This document shows positions 1 to 7,033 of a DNA stretch of 7,533 nt, piece after piece. A program made the position numbers and the translations under genes. Under the pieces are notes generated by a model, which worked only from the letters and a program-made list of their open reading frames with translations, did no database searches and was not told the origin of the DNA. This DNA is from Anaerolineae bacterium (GTDB taxonomy: Bacteria; Chloroflexota; Anaerolineae; Aggregatilineales; Phototrophicaceae), in the NCBI GenBank assembly GCA_025454675.1, contig JALONZ010000082.1, positions 1 to 7,533 on the forward strand, read 5' to 3'. Within the stretch, counting starts at the first letter, position 1. Every line of letters starts with the position of its first letter.

Positions 1-271
1 TTTCATCCCCATCAAAGAGCGCACTTGTACCCTCTAATTTTTTGCCATTCAGCCAAGTGCCATTGCTACTATGCAAATCTTCAATATAAAAATCGCTATG
101 TTGCCGATAAATCTTTACATGCTGGCGCGATATTTTGCGTTCTGGAATCACCACATCGCACACATCATCGCGCCCAATCGTAATGGCATCTTTGGTCATC
201 AACCATTGATGATGAAGCATATTCCCTTCAATCATCACTAAAACAGGTTTATCATTTTTTTCATTTGACAT
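1..271 (-). CDS. FHA-domain protein, C-terminus cut by window edge
   Basis: The minus strand reads 90 complete codons from ATG at 271-269 to the window edge without a stop. The product is a forkhead-associated domain, a phosphothreonine-peptide binding module. The diagnostic motifs are in order: TIGRDD (residues 31-36, the GR turn), SRQH (48-51, the conserved Ser-Arg-x-His of the phosphopeptide site), and SSNGTWLNG (68-76, the Asn-Gly loop). There is no signal peptide, so this part is probably cytoplasmic. The start is supported by a good Shine-Dalgarno sequence, AAAGAGGTG, six nt upstream. It is the last visible gene of the minus-strand string. FHA proteins usually act with Ser/Thr kinases and phosphatases, but no kinase is visible here. 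What follows the FHA domain (another domain, a membrane segment) lies outside the window. Confidence 0.9.
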   Translation of the reverse strand, partial: MSNEKNDKPVLVMIEGNMLHHQWLMTKDAITIGRDDVCDVVIPERKISRQHVKIYRQHSDFYIEDLHSSNGTWLNGKKLEGTSALFDGDE

Positions 272-277
272 CTGCAA

Positions 278-286
278 CACCTCTTT
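278..286 (-). promoter_or_regulatory. Shine-Dalgarno of the FHA gene
   Basis: On the minus strand AAAGAGGTG lies six nt before the ATG at 271. It is a strong ribosome binding site and fixes the start of the FHA protein. Confidence 0.75.
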
Positions 287-314
287 AGGCTTTATGCAAA
301 CCAATTATTCACCA

Positions 315-320
315 ATTATA
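315..320 (-). promoter_or_regulatory. Possible -10 box upstream of the FHA gene
   Basis: A perfect TATAAT hexamer, within GTTATAATT, reads on the minus strand in the 64-nt gap before the FHA gene. Transcription would start near 308 and give a leader of about 37 nt. No convincing -35 hexamer stands 16-18 nt upstream, and there is no TGn extension, so this could be chance in an AT-rich gap. The same GTTATAATT nonamer recurs before the DUF4058 gene at the head of the operon. Confidence 0.3.
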
Positions 321-335
321 ACGGATATTTGCGAC

Positions 336-1037
336 TTAATTATCAGTGCCAATTTTTTCGACATCTGATTCAATAATCCCAACCCACAGCCCTTGGTCAT
401 TATATGGCGGTTGGGTGATAAATTGTCCTGTATTCGGAATGGCAACTGTCCCCGCAAATGTATTCCGATAAAAGGCTTTGATGCTCGATTCGGGGGTCAA
501 TCCCAATAATGCAGGCGGGCGATTTGCCAATTCATATGTCACCCGATGCACACACCGTTGGCGTGGACCCAAAATACGGATGCGCGACTCGGCATAACTG
601 GTCGCTGTTTCGCCTGTGAGTGGCACGACGGAGACTGTATTCAATGTAATCCCCAACCCACTAATCGGTTGTTCGGGGGATAAAATAAATTGCCCTGGTG
701 TGATGAGAATCGGCACAGGCGCAACGGTTAAATTGGCAATCACCACCGTAATTGAAATACTGGTCGTCTGGTCAGTAATCGCTGATGTTCGCACCGATAA
801 GTCAATTGGCGAAACTGCCAGTTGATTCACCTCGCGCCCCAATAACGATTGATGATATGCCCGATTTGTGCCATCGCGCAGGCGTTCACATGCCACACCT
901 TCATCAGCAAATGGCAACACACTAGAGAGTAAACGCGGCAAATTGCTTGGACCCGCAAATATCACCAGTAAAAATAATAAAACCACCGCCACCAATACAT
1001 TCGGATTATCACGCCGATTTCGGAATATATCAAACAT
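336..1037 (-). CDS. Hypothetical single-pass membrane-anchored protein
   Basis: I do not recognise this 233-residue protein. A short basic N-terminus (R6, R8, R9) is followed by one strongly hydrophobic segment at about residues 14-28 with no signal-peptidase site. This suggests an N-in anchor with the remaining roughly 200 residues outside the membrane. Residues 76-200 are rich in alternating beta-strand patterns, for example SISITVVIANLT at 93-104, so a beta-sandwich domain is plausible (inference). Only two cysteines are present, C50 and C162, both on the predicted outer side, and they could form a disulfide. The ATG follows the miaA stop codon directly, with AGGG six nt upstream inside the end of miaA, so translation is probably coupled to miaA. 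The FHA gene follows 64 nt later. The reading frame is intact and its codon use resembles its neighbours. Confidence 0.8.
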   Translation of the reverse strand: MFDIFRNRRDNPNVLVAVVLLFLLVIFAGPSNLPRLLSSVLPFADEGVACERLRDGTNRAYHQSLLGREVNQLAVSPIDLSVRTSAITDQTTSISITVVIANLTVAPVPILITPGQFILSPEQPISGLGITLNTVSVVPLTGETATSYAESRIRILGPRQRCVHRVTYELANRPPALLGLTPESSIKAFYRNTFAGTVAIPNTGQFITQPPYNDQGLWVGIIESDVEKIGTDN

Positions 1038-1973
1038 CTATTGCCCTAACCATGCTTGAACATGCGTTATCACTTGCAAACGGTCATACTCCTTCACATT
1101 ATGCCACAAAATCCCATTATCGTGACCCTTAAACCATGTTTGCTGTCTGCGGATAAATTCGTGGGTATCATATTTGGTCTGTTGCACCACCTCATCCAAT
1201 GGCAACCCATCTAAAATATGACCAGTCAAATGAGAATAACCCAACCCACTCATAGACGGCAATTTGCGCGAGTAGCCCATATCCAGCAATCGGCGTACTT
1301 CATCTAAAAAGCCGTCAGCCATCATCATATCAACCCGCTTATCCGCCCATTCATAAAATATAGAACGTTCTCCAGTCAGACCAAGTTCCAAAATGCGATA
1401 TGGGGGTGGCTGTTTGCGTTGTAAATCGCTCACTTTTTGACCCGTGATGAGGCATACCTCCAAATAACGCACCATACGGCGCACATTATTCGGATGCACA
1501 ATCTGGGCGATTTCGGGGTCAAGTTTTGCCAAACGGTCATAAAGTGCTTTTGCGCCATGTTCTTGGGCATACGCCTCTAATTCTGCACGCAAAGCCTCAT
1601 TGGGTTCAACTTGTGGAAACGACCACCCCTCTGTCACAACGGTGATATATTGCCCCGTCCCCCCCACCAGCATGGGGATATGCCCTCGTGCATAAATTTG
1701 TGGGATGAGGTCATACACCATCGCCTGATACCGCGCCACAGGGAACGGTTCATCTGGATTGATAATATCTATCAGGTGATGCACCGCTTCGGCTTGTTGT
1801 GATGGTGTGGGCTTTGCCGTGCCAATATCCATATATTTATAAATTTGACGGCTATCCGCACCGATAATCTCGCCACCAATTTGTTTTGCCATTTCGATAG
1901 CGAGTCCCGTTTTGCCCGATGCAGTCGGACCTAAAATCACAATCAGGGGAATTTTGTCATTCGGTGAAGGCAT
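1038..1973 (-). CDS. miaA: tRNA dimethylallyltransferase MiaA
   Basis: MiaA transfers a dimethylallyl group from DMAPP to N6 of A37 in tRNAs that read codons beginning with U, the first step towards the ms2i6A modification. At 311 residues the length is typical. The N-terminal P-loop GPTASGKT is at residues 15-22. The family signature ADSRQIYKYMDIGTAKP spans 39-55 and includes the catalytic Asp at D40. GGTGQY is at 104-109, HPNNVRRMVRYLEV at 160-173, the basic active-site region ADKRVD at 210-215, and the C-terminal RRQQTWFKG at 275-283. The ATG lies inside the end of the upstream yraN frame (17-nt overlap) and lacks a clear Shine-Dalgarno sequence, so its translation probably depends on coupling. 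The TAG stop abuts the start of the membrane protein gene. Every key motif is intact, so the enzyme should be active. Confidence 0.97.
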   Translation of the reverse strand: MPSPNDKIPLIVILGPTASGKTGLAIEMAKQIGGEIIGADSRQIYKYMDIGTAKPTPSQQAEAVHHLIDIINPDEPFPVARYQAMVYDLIPQIYARGHIPMLVGGTGQYITVVTEGWSFPQVEPNEALRAELEAYAQEHGAKALYDRLAKLDPEIAQIVHPNNVRRMVRYLEVCLITGQKVSDLQRKQPPPYRILELGLTGERSIFYEWADKRVDMMMADGFLDEVRRLLDMGYSRKLPSMSGLGYSHLTGHILDGLPLDEVVQQTKYDTHEFIRRQQTWFKGHDNGILWHNVKEYDRLQVITHVQAWLGQ

Positions 1974-2316
1974 TGGTCACATGCTCTAACGTGTGTGAGG
2001 AATCTGGATTCAATAAAATACCAATCGCATCTATCCGCCACACCTCAATGTGATTCGTATCAGCATAGACATAGGCGCTACGGATGAATTTTTGCATTTT
2101 GGCAGGGGTTATATTTTCAAATGCGGATTCGGTGGCAGAGGCACGATGCGTTTTAACTTCAATGAAAACTGTTTCATGACCATCATGAGCAATAATATCA
2201 ATTTCGCCCCATTGACAGCGCCAATTGGTGGTGATGATGCGATAGCCATTATTTTGCAAATAGGCAACGGCTAATGCTTCCCCCAATTTGCCAATGGTTT
2301 GCTTGTAGGTGGTCAT
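1957..2316 (-). CDS. yraN: YraN/UPF0102 family endonuclease-like protein
   Basis: This is a small protein of the UPF0102 (YraN) family, which has a PD-(D/E)XK nuclease-like fold related to archaeal Holliday junction resolvases. Its cellular role is not settled. In the 119-residue form the motifs are IGKLGEALAVAYL at residues 8-20 (with E13), the central NWRCQWGEIDII at 31-42 (D40), and the catalytic-type FIEVKTHR at 51-58 (E53, K55). All core residues are present. I chose ATG at 2316 because it overlaps the upstream TGA as ATGA, has AAAGGG about nine nt upstream, and puts the family start motif at the N-terminus. The frame also opens upstream at ATG 2349, but that adds 11 residues with no ribosome binding site and outside the conserved family. 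The end overlaps miaA by 17 nt. Confidence 0.93.
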   Translation of the reverse strand: MTTYKQTIGKLGEALAVAYLQNNGYRIITTNWRCQWGEIDIIAHDGHETVFIEVKTHRASATESAFENITPAKMQKFIRSAYVYADTNHIEVWRIDAIGILLNPDSSHTLEHVTNAFTE

Positions 2317-3182
2317 GAGGTAAACCCTTTCATCTGATTGAGAATCCATGCTTGGTCTTTGGGATGATAGGTATCAAACCGCGCGGTGTGATAATCGGCT
2401 TCTATCATGCTATCCACCAAACGCAACCATGCACCCCGTGCTAAGGTCAATTGATATGCCTGCATCAAATCTAAAATGACCGATTCATCACCTGCAAGCG
2501 GTATCGGGATATGGGGTATCGGTTCATCCAGACCAAATGCAAAAACGTTAGCCGTTTTACGAAATTGTGTGGGGCGTACATCTGTCACCAATATATAATA
2601 GGGATGCGAATTAGGCTGGTCTGGATAATGCGGAATTTGCGCGATAATGGGGCGCGATTCGTGTAAATAATCAATTTCTACAAGAGATACCCCACTTATT
2701 ATGACTTCTTGGCGTTTGCGTTGATAGTGATAATAGTCCGATTTAGGCAATTTATTCGTTGGAGACAACAATTCAATTGCTGTTACAGGTCTGCCAATGC
2801 GACCATCCCGAAATTCACGAATCACAACCCGTTTCATCGGTTCTGGAAATTCTTCTGGCTCATCCAAATCAAAAACCATTGTTGGTGTAGGTGCATTTTG
2901 CAATCCTGTGAAGCCAGAAGATGGGCGCGATTGTAAAATAGTAACGTCTGGTTTTCGGGGGCGTTCAACTTGTCCAGAATCCCAATCCCACCCCGTTAAT
3001 TGAATGGATTGTTCGGCAAAGGCAACATAATGCTCTGGCAAAACGGATTGTATGACTTCTGCTATAATAACCACATGCGACGCATGAAAAGCGCCCCAAC
3101 CAGAAAGCCCTTCTGTGTCGCTTGGGGTTTGTAACCAGCTATTGATATATGGATGAACACCAATAAATAAATTTTGTCGCAT
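2313..3182 (-). CDS. DUF4058 family protein
   Basis: This is a member of DUF4058, an uncharacterised family common in cyanobacteria, Planctomycetes and Chloroflexota. In the 289-residue form (start at ATG 3182) the sequence opens with FIGVHPYINSWL, matching the family's usual PFPGMDPYLE-type start. It continues with RKPDV (76-80), AIELLSPTNK (135-144), YQRKRQEVIISGVSLVEIDYL (153-173) and IPIPLAGDE (225-233), followed by a DLMQAY segment. The frame stays open back to ATG 3242 and also has ATG 3203. I prefer 3182 because an extended -10 box at 3214-3222 would exclude ATG 3242 from the transcript, and AGAGA stands eight nt before 3182. It heads the minus operon and ends in an ATGA overlap with yraN. 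Its function is unknown. The IELLSPTNK motif resembles Uma2-type PD-(D/E)XK proteins (inference). Confidence 0.88.
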   Translation of the reverse strand: MRQNLFIGVHPYINSWLQTPSDTEGLSGWGAFHASHVVIIAEVIQSVLPEHYVAFAEQSIQLTGWDWDSGQVERPRKPDVTILQSRPSSGFTGLQNAPTPTMVFDLDEPEEFPEPMKRVVIREFRDGRIGRPVTAIELLSPTNKLPKSDYYHYQRKRQEVIISGVSLVEIDYLHESRPIIAQIPHYPDQPNSHPYYILVTDVRPTQFRKTANVFAFGLDEPIPHIPIPLAGDESVILDLMQAYQLTLARGAWLRLVDSMIEADYHTARFDTYHPKDQAWILNQMKGFTS

Positions 3183-3203
3183 TTTATCATTCTCTGCTAT
3201 CAT
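3174..3203 (+). promoter_or_regulatory. Candidate promoter of the thioesterase gene
   Basis: On the plus strand TTGTCG (3174-3179) and TATCAT (3198-3203) are separated by 18 nt, a moderate sigma70-like match. Transcription would start near 3210, giving a leader of about 35 nt. It overlaps the beginning of the divergent DUF4058 gene. No stronger candidate exists in the short divergent gap. Confidence 0.35.
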
Positions 3204-3213
3204 GTTTGAGTAA

Positions 3214-3222
3214 ATTATAACA
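3214..3222 (-). promoter_or_regulatory. Extended -10 promoter of the minus-strand operon
   Basis: The minus strand reads TGTTATAAT, a perfect extended -10 element (TGn plus TATAAT). Transcription would start near 3207. The best -35 candidate 17 nt upstream (3242-3237, ATGTTA) is poor, as is common for extended -10 promoters. It is correctly placed to drive DUF4058-yraN-miaA and the genes after them. Confidence 0.55.
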
Positions 3223-3244
3223 TCATATCCAGAAAGTAACATCT

Positions 3245-3667
3245 ATGTCAGCAGTCATCATCTCTACTCAATTCACCGTCCGTTATGCCGAAGTGGATGC
3301 CATGGGCATCGTCCATCATCGCAATTACATCACCTATCTTGAAGAAGGACGAAGCGAATATGCCCGTCAACGCGGTTTTCCGTATAGCCAATTTGAGGCG
3401 CAAGGCTTTTTTCTGTTGGTATCCGAAGTCCACATCCGCCACATCAAACCCGCCCACTACGAACAATCCATCAGCGTCAACACATGGATAACCGAGATGA
3501 AAAGCAGAGGCATGACCTTTGAATACACCGTCACCGATACCCAAACAGGCGAAATATTAGCCACCGCCCAAACCAAACATATTTGCATCACCAAAGCCGG
3601 GCAAATCGCCAAAATGCCACAAACATGGCGCGATTGGCATCAACCCGATGATAAAAACACGCCATAA
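3245..3667 (+). CDS. Acyl-CoA thioesterase, 4HBT hot-dog fold (YbgC-like)
   Basis: This is a 140-residue single-domain hot-dog protein of the 4-hydroxybenzoyl-CoA thioesterase/YbgC group, which hydrolyses acyl-CoA thioesters in the cytoplasm. The signature VRYAEVDAMGIVHHRNYITYLEEGR spans residues 12-36. D18 is the expected catalytic Asp, with H24-H25 and N27-Y28 following as in the family, and E33/E34 lies on the central helix. Beta strands follow, for example SVNTWITEM (77-85), MTFEYTVTD (90-98) and ATAQTKHICIT (106-116). Length and motifs are normal. The start has only a weak AGAAAG eight nt upstream, but there is no better Met before the signature. The gene is divergent from DUF4058 and lies 126 nt upstream of two acyl-CoA ligases, so a role in acyl-CoA turnover is likely. 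The chain-length preference cannot be read from the sequence. Confidence 0.92.
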   Translation: MSAVIISTQFTVRYAEVDAMGIVHHRNYITYLEEGRSEYARQRGFPYSQFEAQGFFLLVSEVHIRHIKPAHYEQSISVNTWITEMKSRGMTFEYTVTDTQTGEILATAQTKHICITKAGQIAKMPQTWRDWHQPDDKNTP

Positions 3668-3719
3668 TCACCAAAGACATTAAAATCACTTAAATATTCG
3701 TGGAATTTGCCCAATTTAC

Positions 3720-3749
3720 TTGCCCCTTCTCCCTTTAAGCGTCTATAAT
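3720..3749 (+). promoter_or_regulatory. Sigma70-like promoter of the ligase pair
   Basis: TTGCCC (3720-3725) and a perfect TATAAT (3744-3749) are 18 nt apart in the 126-nt gap after the thioesterase. Transcription would start near 3756, giving a leader of about 38 nt with the strong Shine-Dalgarno AAAGGAGAG (3778-3786). The left arm of an inverted repeat sits in the spacer between the two boxes. Confidence 0.6.
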
Positions 3750-3787
3750 CTGTAACAAAATATCCAAATATTCGCTTAAAGGAGAGG
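3726..3787 (+). promoter_or_regulatory. Inverted repeat spanning the ligase promoter and ribosome binding site
   Basis: CCTTTAAGCG (3732-3741) and CGCTTAAAGG (3773-3782) are perfect inverted repeats with a 31-nt spacer. If C3731 is bulged, pairing extends outward to 3726/3787 (one G-U pair), about 15 pairs in all. The left arm lies between the -35 and -10 boxes and the right arm in the leader. The arm centres are about 41 bp apart, near four helical turns, which suits a DNA operator. In any RNA reading through from the thioesterase gene, the right arm would hide the AGGAG at 3780-3784. AAATATTCG also occurs as a direct repeat at 3692-3700 and 3766-3774. The role is inferred. Confidence 0.5.
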
Positions 3788-3793
3788 TTTTTA

Positions 3794-5542
3794 ATGGTCA
3801 CATATACCGACCGTCCATGGACAAAAAGTTATGATAAAAGTGTCAAAGCCAATTTAAGTTATCCCAATATCACCCTGCAAGATTTCCTCAAGCAAACAGC
3901 CAGTCGTGTCCCCAATAGTGTGGCACTCCTCACCAGCGCCCACTTGCCCGTTGTGGGACGGCTCGATAAATCTGTCACCTTTGCCGAATTAGACCGTTAC
4001 TCCGATGCGTTGGCGGCGGGACTGATTGATATGGGTCTCAAAAAAGGGGATAGAGTCGCCATCGTCATGCCCAATACCGTCGCATTCTGCATCAGCTTCT
4101 ATGCTATCCTCAAAGCGGGTGGTGTGGTCGCCGCCACCAACCCAACCTACCCCGATGATAAAATGGCATATCAAATCAATGACTGTGATGCCGAAATTGT
4201 CATCTGCCTATCGCTATTTTATGAACAAGTCAAGCGCGTTCAATCTAAAACCAAAGTGAAAAAAGTGATTGTCGCCAACATCAAAGAATATTTGCCCCCA
4301 CTGGCAAAATTGCTGTTCACCATCGCCAAAGAAAAGAAGGATGGGCATTTTGTGGCGGCGCTCAAAGATGGGGATGTGTGGTTTAAGGATGTCCTCGCCA
4401 ACTATGTGGGGCAAAAATCTACTGTTGCCACCACCCCCGATGATTTATGCCTATTCCAATACACAGGCGGGACGACCGGTGTCGCAAAAGCCGCCGTATC
4501 TACCCACCGCGCCTTAGTTGCAAATGTATTGCAACAAGATGCGTTCCTCTCTGTTGAGGGTATCCCTGGTGAAAAAGAAATCATGATGGGTGCAATCCCC
4601 ATGTTCCACGTCTTTGGGATGGTCGCCGTCCTCAGCACAGGCGTGATGAAGGGATGCAGAATCATCTTAGTCGCCAATCCGCGTGATATTGCAGAAGTGG
4701 CAGAAGTCGTTAATCATTATAAACCCACGCTATTTCATGGCGTGCCAGCCTTATATAACGCCCTTGCCCAAAATGAAGATGTGAAATCTGGCAAATTGAG
4801 CCTCAAGTCCATCCGCTTATGCGTCAGTGGGTCTGCACCATTGCCACCCGCCACCAAAAAAGATTTTGAAGCCATTAGTGGCGGTAAATTGATGGAAGGC
4901 TTTGGCATGAGCGAATGCCCAACAGCCACCCATGTGAATCCGGTGCTGGGTGTGAATAAAGAAGGCTCAATCGGCTTGCCCTTGCCCGATGTGGACGCAC
5001 GTATTGTTAGCTTGGACGATGGCAAAACCCCACTGAATATCGGCGAACCGGGTGAACTGATTATCGCCGCGCCCAATGTGATGGTTGGCTATCATAACAT
5101 GCCCACCGAAACAGCAAATGTCATCAGTGAGCATGATGGCAAACGCTGGATGCACACAGGTGATATTGCCTATATGGATGAGGACGGTTATTTCTTCATC
5201 ATAGACCGCAAAAAAGATATGGCGCTCATCGGCGGGTTCAATGTCTATCCCAATAATGTCGAAAAAGTGATTAAAGACCACCCTGCCGTATTAGAAGTCG
5301 GTGTCGCGGCTGTCCCACATCCCGAAAAAGAAGGGCAAGAAGCACTGAAGGCGTGGGTCGTCCTCAAACCCAATGCAACTGCCACCGAAGCCGAGCTGAT
5401 TAAACATTGCGAAGCGCATCTGGCACCCTATGAAGTACCACGCCGTATCAGTTTCATCACCGAATTGCCCAAGACGGCGGTCGGCAAAACACTCCGCCGT
5501 GAATTGGTCATGTTGGAACTGCAAGCCAGAGAGAAAAAATAA
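3794..5542 (+). CDS. Long-chain fatty acid-CoA ligase, first tandem copy
   Basis: This is an AMP-forming acyl-CoA synthetase of the FadD/LcfA type (582 residues, normal length). It activates a fatty acid with ATP to the acyl-adenylate and transfers it to CoA. The large domain carries the P-loop YTGGTTGVAK (223-232), the substrate-gate region GAIPMFHVFGMV (266-277), EGFGMSE (368-374), and HTGD with D457 (454-457). The hinge region DRKKD (471-475) leads to the small C-terminal domain with the catalytic Lys in VGKTLRREL (K565). The ANIKEYLPPLAKLLF block (161-175) resembles the linker seen in Bacillus LcfA. Oddities: Ala233 replaces the usual Gly after the P-loop Lys, and the A8 motif reads PNNVE rather than PxE[IV]E. 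A strong Shine-Dalgarno AAAGGAGAG supports the start. It lies 3 nt before its paralog, and an inverted repeat overlaps its promoter and ribosome binding site. Confidence 0.95.
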   Translation: MVTYTDRPWTKSYDKSVKANLSYPNITLQDFLKQTASRVPNSVALLTSAHLPVVGRLDKSVTFAELDRYSDALAAGLIDMGLKKGDRVAIVMPNTVAFCISFYAILKAGGVVAATNPTYPDDKMAYQINDCDAEIVICLSLFYEQVKRVQSKTKVKKVIVANIKEYLPPLAKLLFTIAKEKKDGHFVAALKDGDVWFKDVLANYVGQKSTVATTPDDLCLFQYTGGTTGVAKAAVSTHRALVANVLQQDAFLSVEGIPGEKEIMMGAIPMFHVFGMVAVLSTGVMKGCRIILVANPRDIAEVAEVVNHYKPTLFHGVPALYNALAQNEDVKSGKLSLKSIRLCVSGSAPLPPATKKDFEAISGGKLMEGFGMSECPTATHVNPVLGVNKEGSIGLPLPDVDARIVSLDDGKTPLNIGEPGELIIAAPNVMVGYHNMPTETANVISEHDGKRWMHTGDIAYMDEDGYFFIIDRKKDMALIGGFNVYPNNVEKVIKDHPAVLEVGVAAVPHPEKEGQEALKAWVVLKPNATATEAELIKHCEAHLAPYEVPRRISFITELPKTAVGKTLRRELVMLELQAREKK

Positions 5543-7033
5543 ATCATGACCACGCAGAGCGCCCAAAATCCGTATGACGCACGTCCTTGGACGAAACATT
5601 ATGACAAGCATGTGCCAGCCAGCATGTTGCCCTATCCCGAACATGCCTTGCAAGATTTTTTGACGCGCACTGTCCAAAAACAACCGAATGATGTTGCCCT
5701 CATCACCACCGCCAAACTGCCCCTTGTGGGGCGGTTGTCGGCGGGGGTGACATATCGGGAATTGGATAATGCCTCAAATGCCCTCGCCGCCGCATTGGTG
5801 GATATGGGACTCAAAAAAGGCGAGACGGTTGCCGTTGTTTTGCCCAATTGCACCGCTTTTGCCATCGCTTATTATGGCATCTTAAAAGCAGGGGGCATCG
5901 TTGCCGCCACCAACCCCACCTACCCGCCTACCAAAATGGAATATCAGATTAATGACTGCGATGCGCGGTTTGTGGTTTGCCTAAGCCTGTTTTATACCAT
6001 GATAAAAGGCTTTCAACATAAAACCAAAATCGAAAAAGTTATTGTTGCCAATATCAAAGATTATTTACCCCCACTCGCCAAATTATTATTTACCGTTGCC
6101 AAAGAAAAAAAAGATGGTCACGCCGTCACCATCCAAACAGGTGATATGGCGTTTTTAGATGTCCTCAAACAATATGCAGGCAAAAAAGTTGATGTCACTG
6201 TCACAGCAGATGATATTGCCGTCTTTCAATACACCGGTGGCACAACAGGCGTATCCAAAGGTGCGATGTCTACCCACCGCGCCCTTGTGACCAATACCTA
6301 CCAAATTCAAAAATGGACAGGCATGAGCGAAGGCATTTTCCCCGTCCGCATGAACGAAATGACATTTTTGGGCGCAATCCCCATGTTTCATGCCTATGGC
6401 TTGGTCGCATTGCTCACCCAATCGGTATCCGCAGGCGGGACAATCATCCTCATCCCCAATCCGCGTGATGTGGATGAAGTCGTGGATGTGATTGACCACT
6501 ACAAACCCAATGTATTTCTCGGTGTGCCTGCCCTTTATAACGCGGTGAATAATCATAAGCGCGTTCAAGAGGGACAAGTCAGCCTCAAATCATTCGTGTT
6601 CAATTCGAGTGGGTCTGCACCCTTACCCCCAGAGACCAAACGCTCATTTGAGGCGAAAAGTAACAGTCAAATCGCCGAAGGTTTTGGAATGAGCGAAATT
6701 TTGGTCGCGTGCCATTCTAATCCGATTATTGGCGCAAATAAACTCAATTCGGTTGGTATGCCCTTCCCCGATGTGGATGTGCGGATTGTTAGCCTTGATG
6801 ATGGTGTTACTCCCATGCAAATCGGTGAACCGGGTGAACTGATTGTGCATTGCATCAACATGATGACCGGTTACTACAAATTGCCCACCGAAACCGCCAA
6901 CACCTTGCGCGTGGTAGACGGCAAAATCTGGTTATATACGGGTGATATCGCCTATATGGATGAGGAAGGCTATTTCTATCTGATAGACCGCAAAAAAGAT
7001 ATGGCGCTCATCGGCGGATTCAATGTCTATCCC
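5201..7033 (+). repeat. Nearly identical 51-nt block shared by the two ligase genes
   Basis: Positions 5201-5251 and 6983-7033 match at 50 of 51 bases, the single difference being G5236 versus A7018. The block encodes the hinge and A8 region (IDRKKDMALIGGFNVYP) in both copies. It is the longest near-identical stretch I found between the paralogs. The range given spans both copies of the block. Confidence 0.8.

Noticed and set aside
2317..2349. N-terminal extension of YraN from ATG 2349
   Set aside because: It adds 11 residues not seen in the family, lacks a ribosome binding site, and lies wholly inside DUF4058, whereas ATG 2316 makes a standard ATGA overlap.
3183..3242. N-terminal extension of DUF4058 from ATG 3242 or ATG 3203
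   Set aside because: The -10 element at 3214-3222 lies inside the extension, ATG 3203 would leave an almost leaderless message without a Shine-Dalgarno sequence, and the family motif begins just after ATG 3182.
5291..5683. 130-codon minus-strand open frame across the junction of the two ligases
   Set aside because: It is antisense to two clear enzymes, shows no recognisable domain, and is explained by the codon pattern of the coding strand.
6155..6577. 140-codon minus-strand open frame within the second ligase
   Set aside because: It is antisense to conserved ligase motifs and gives a His/Cys/Ile-rich low-quality translation with no family resemblance.
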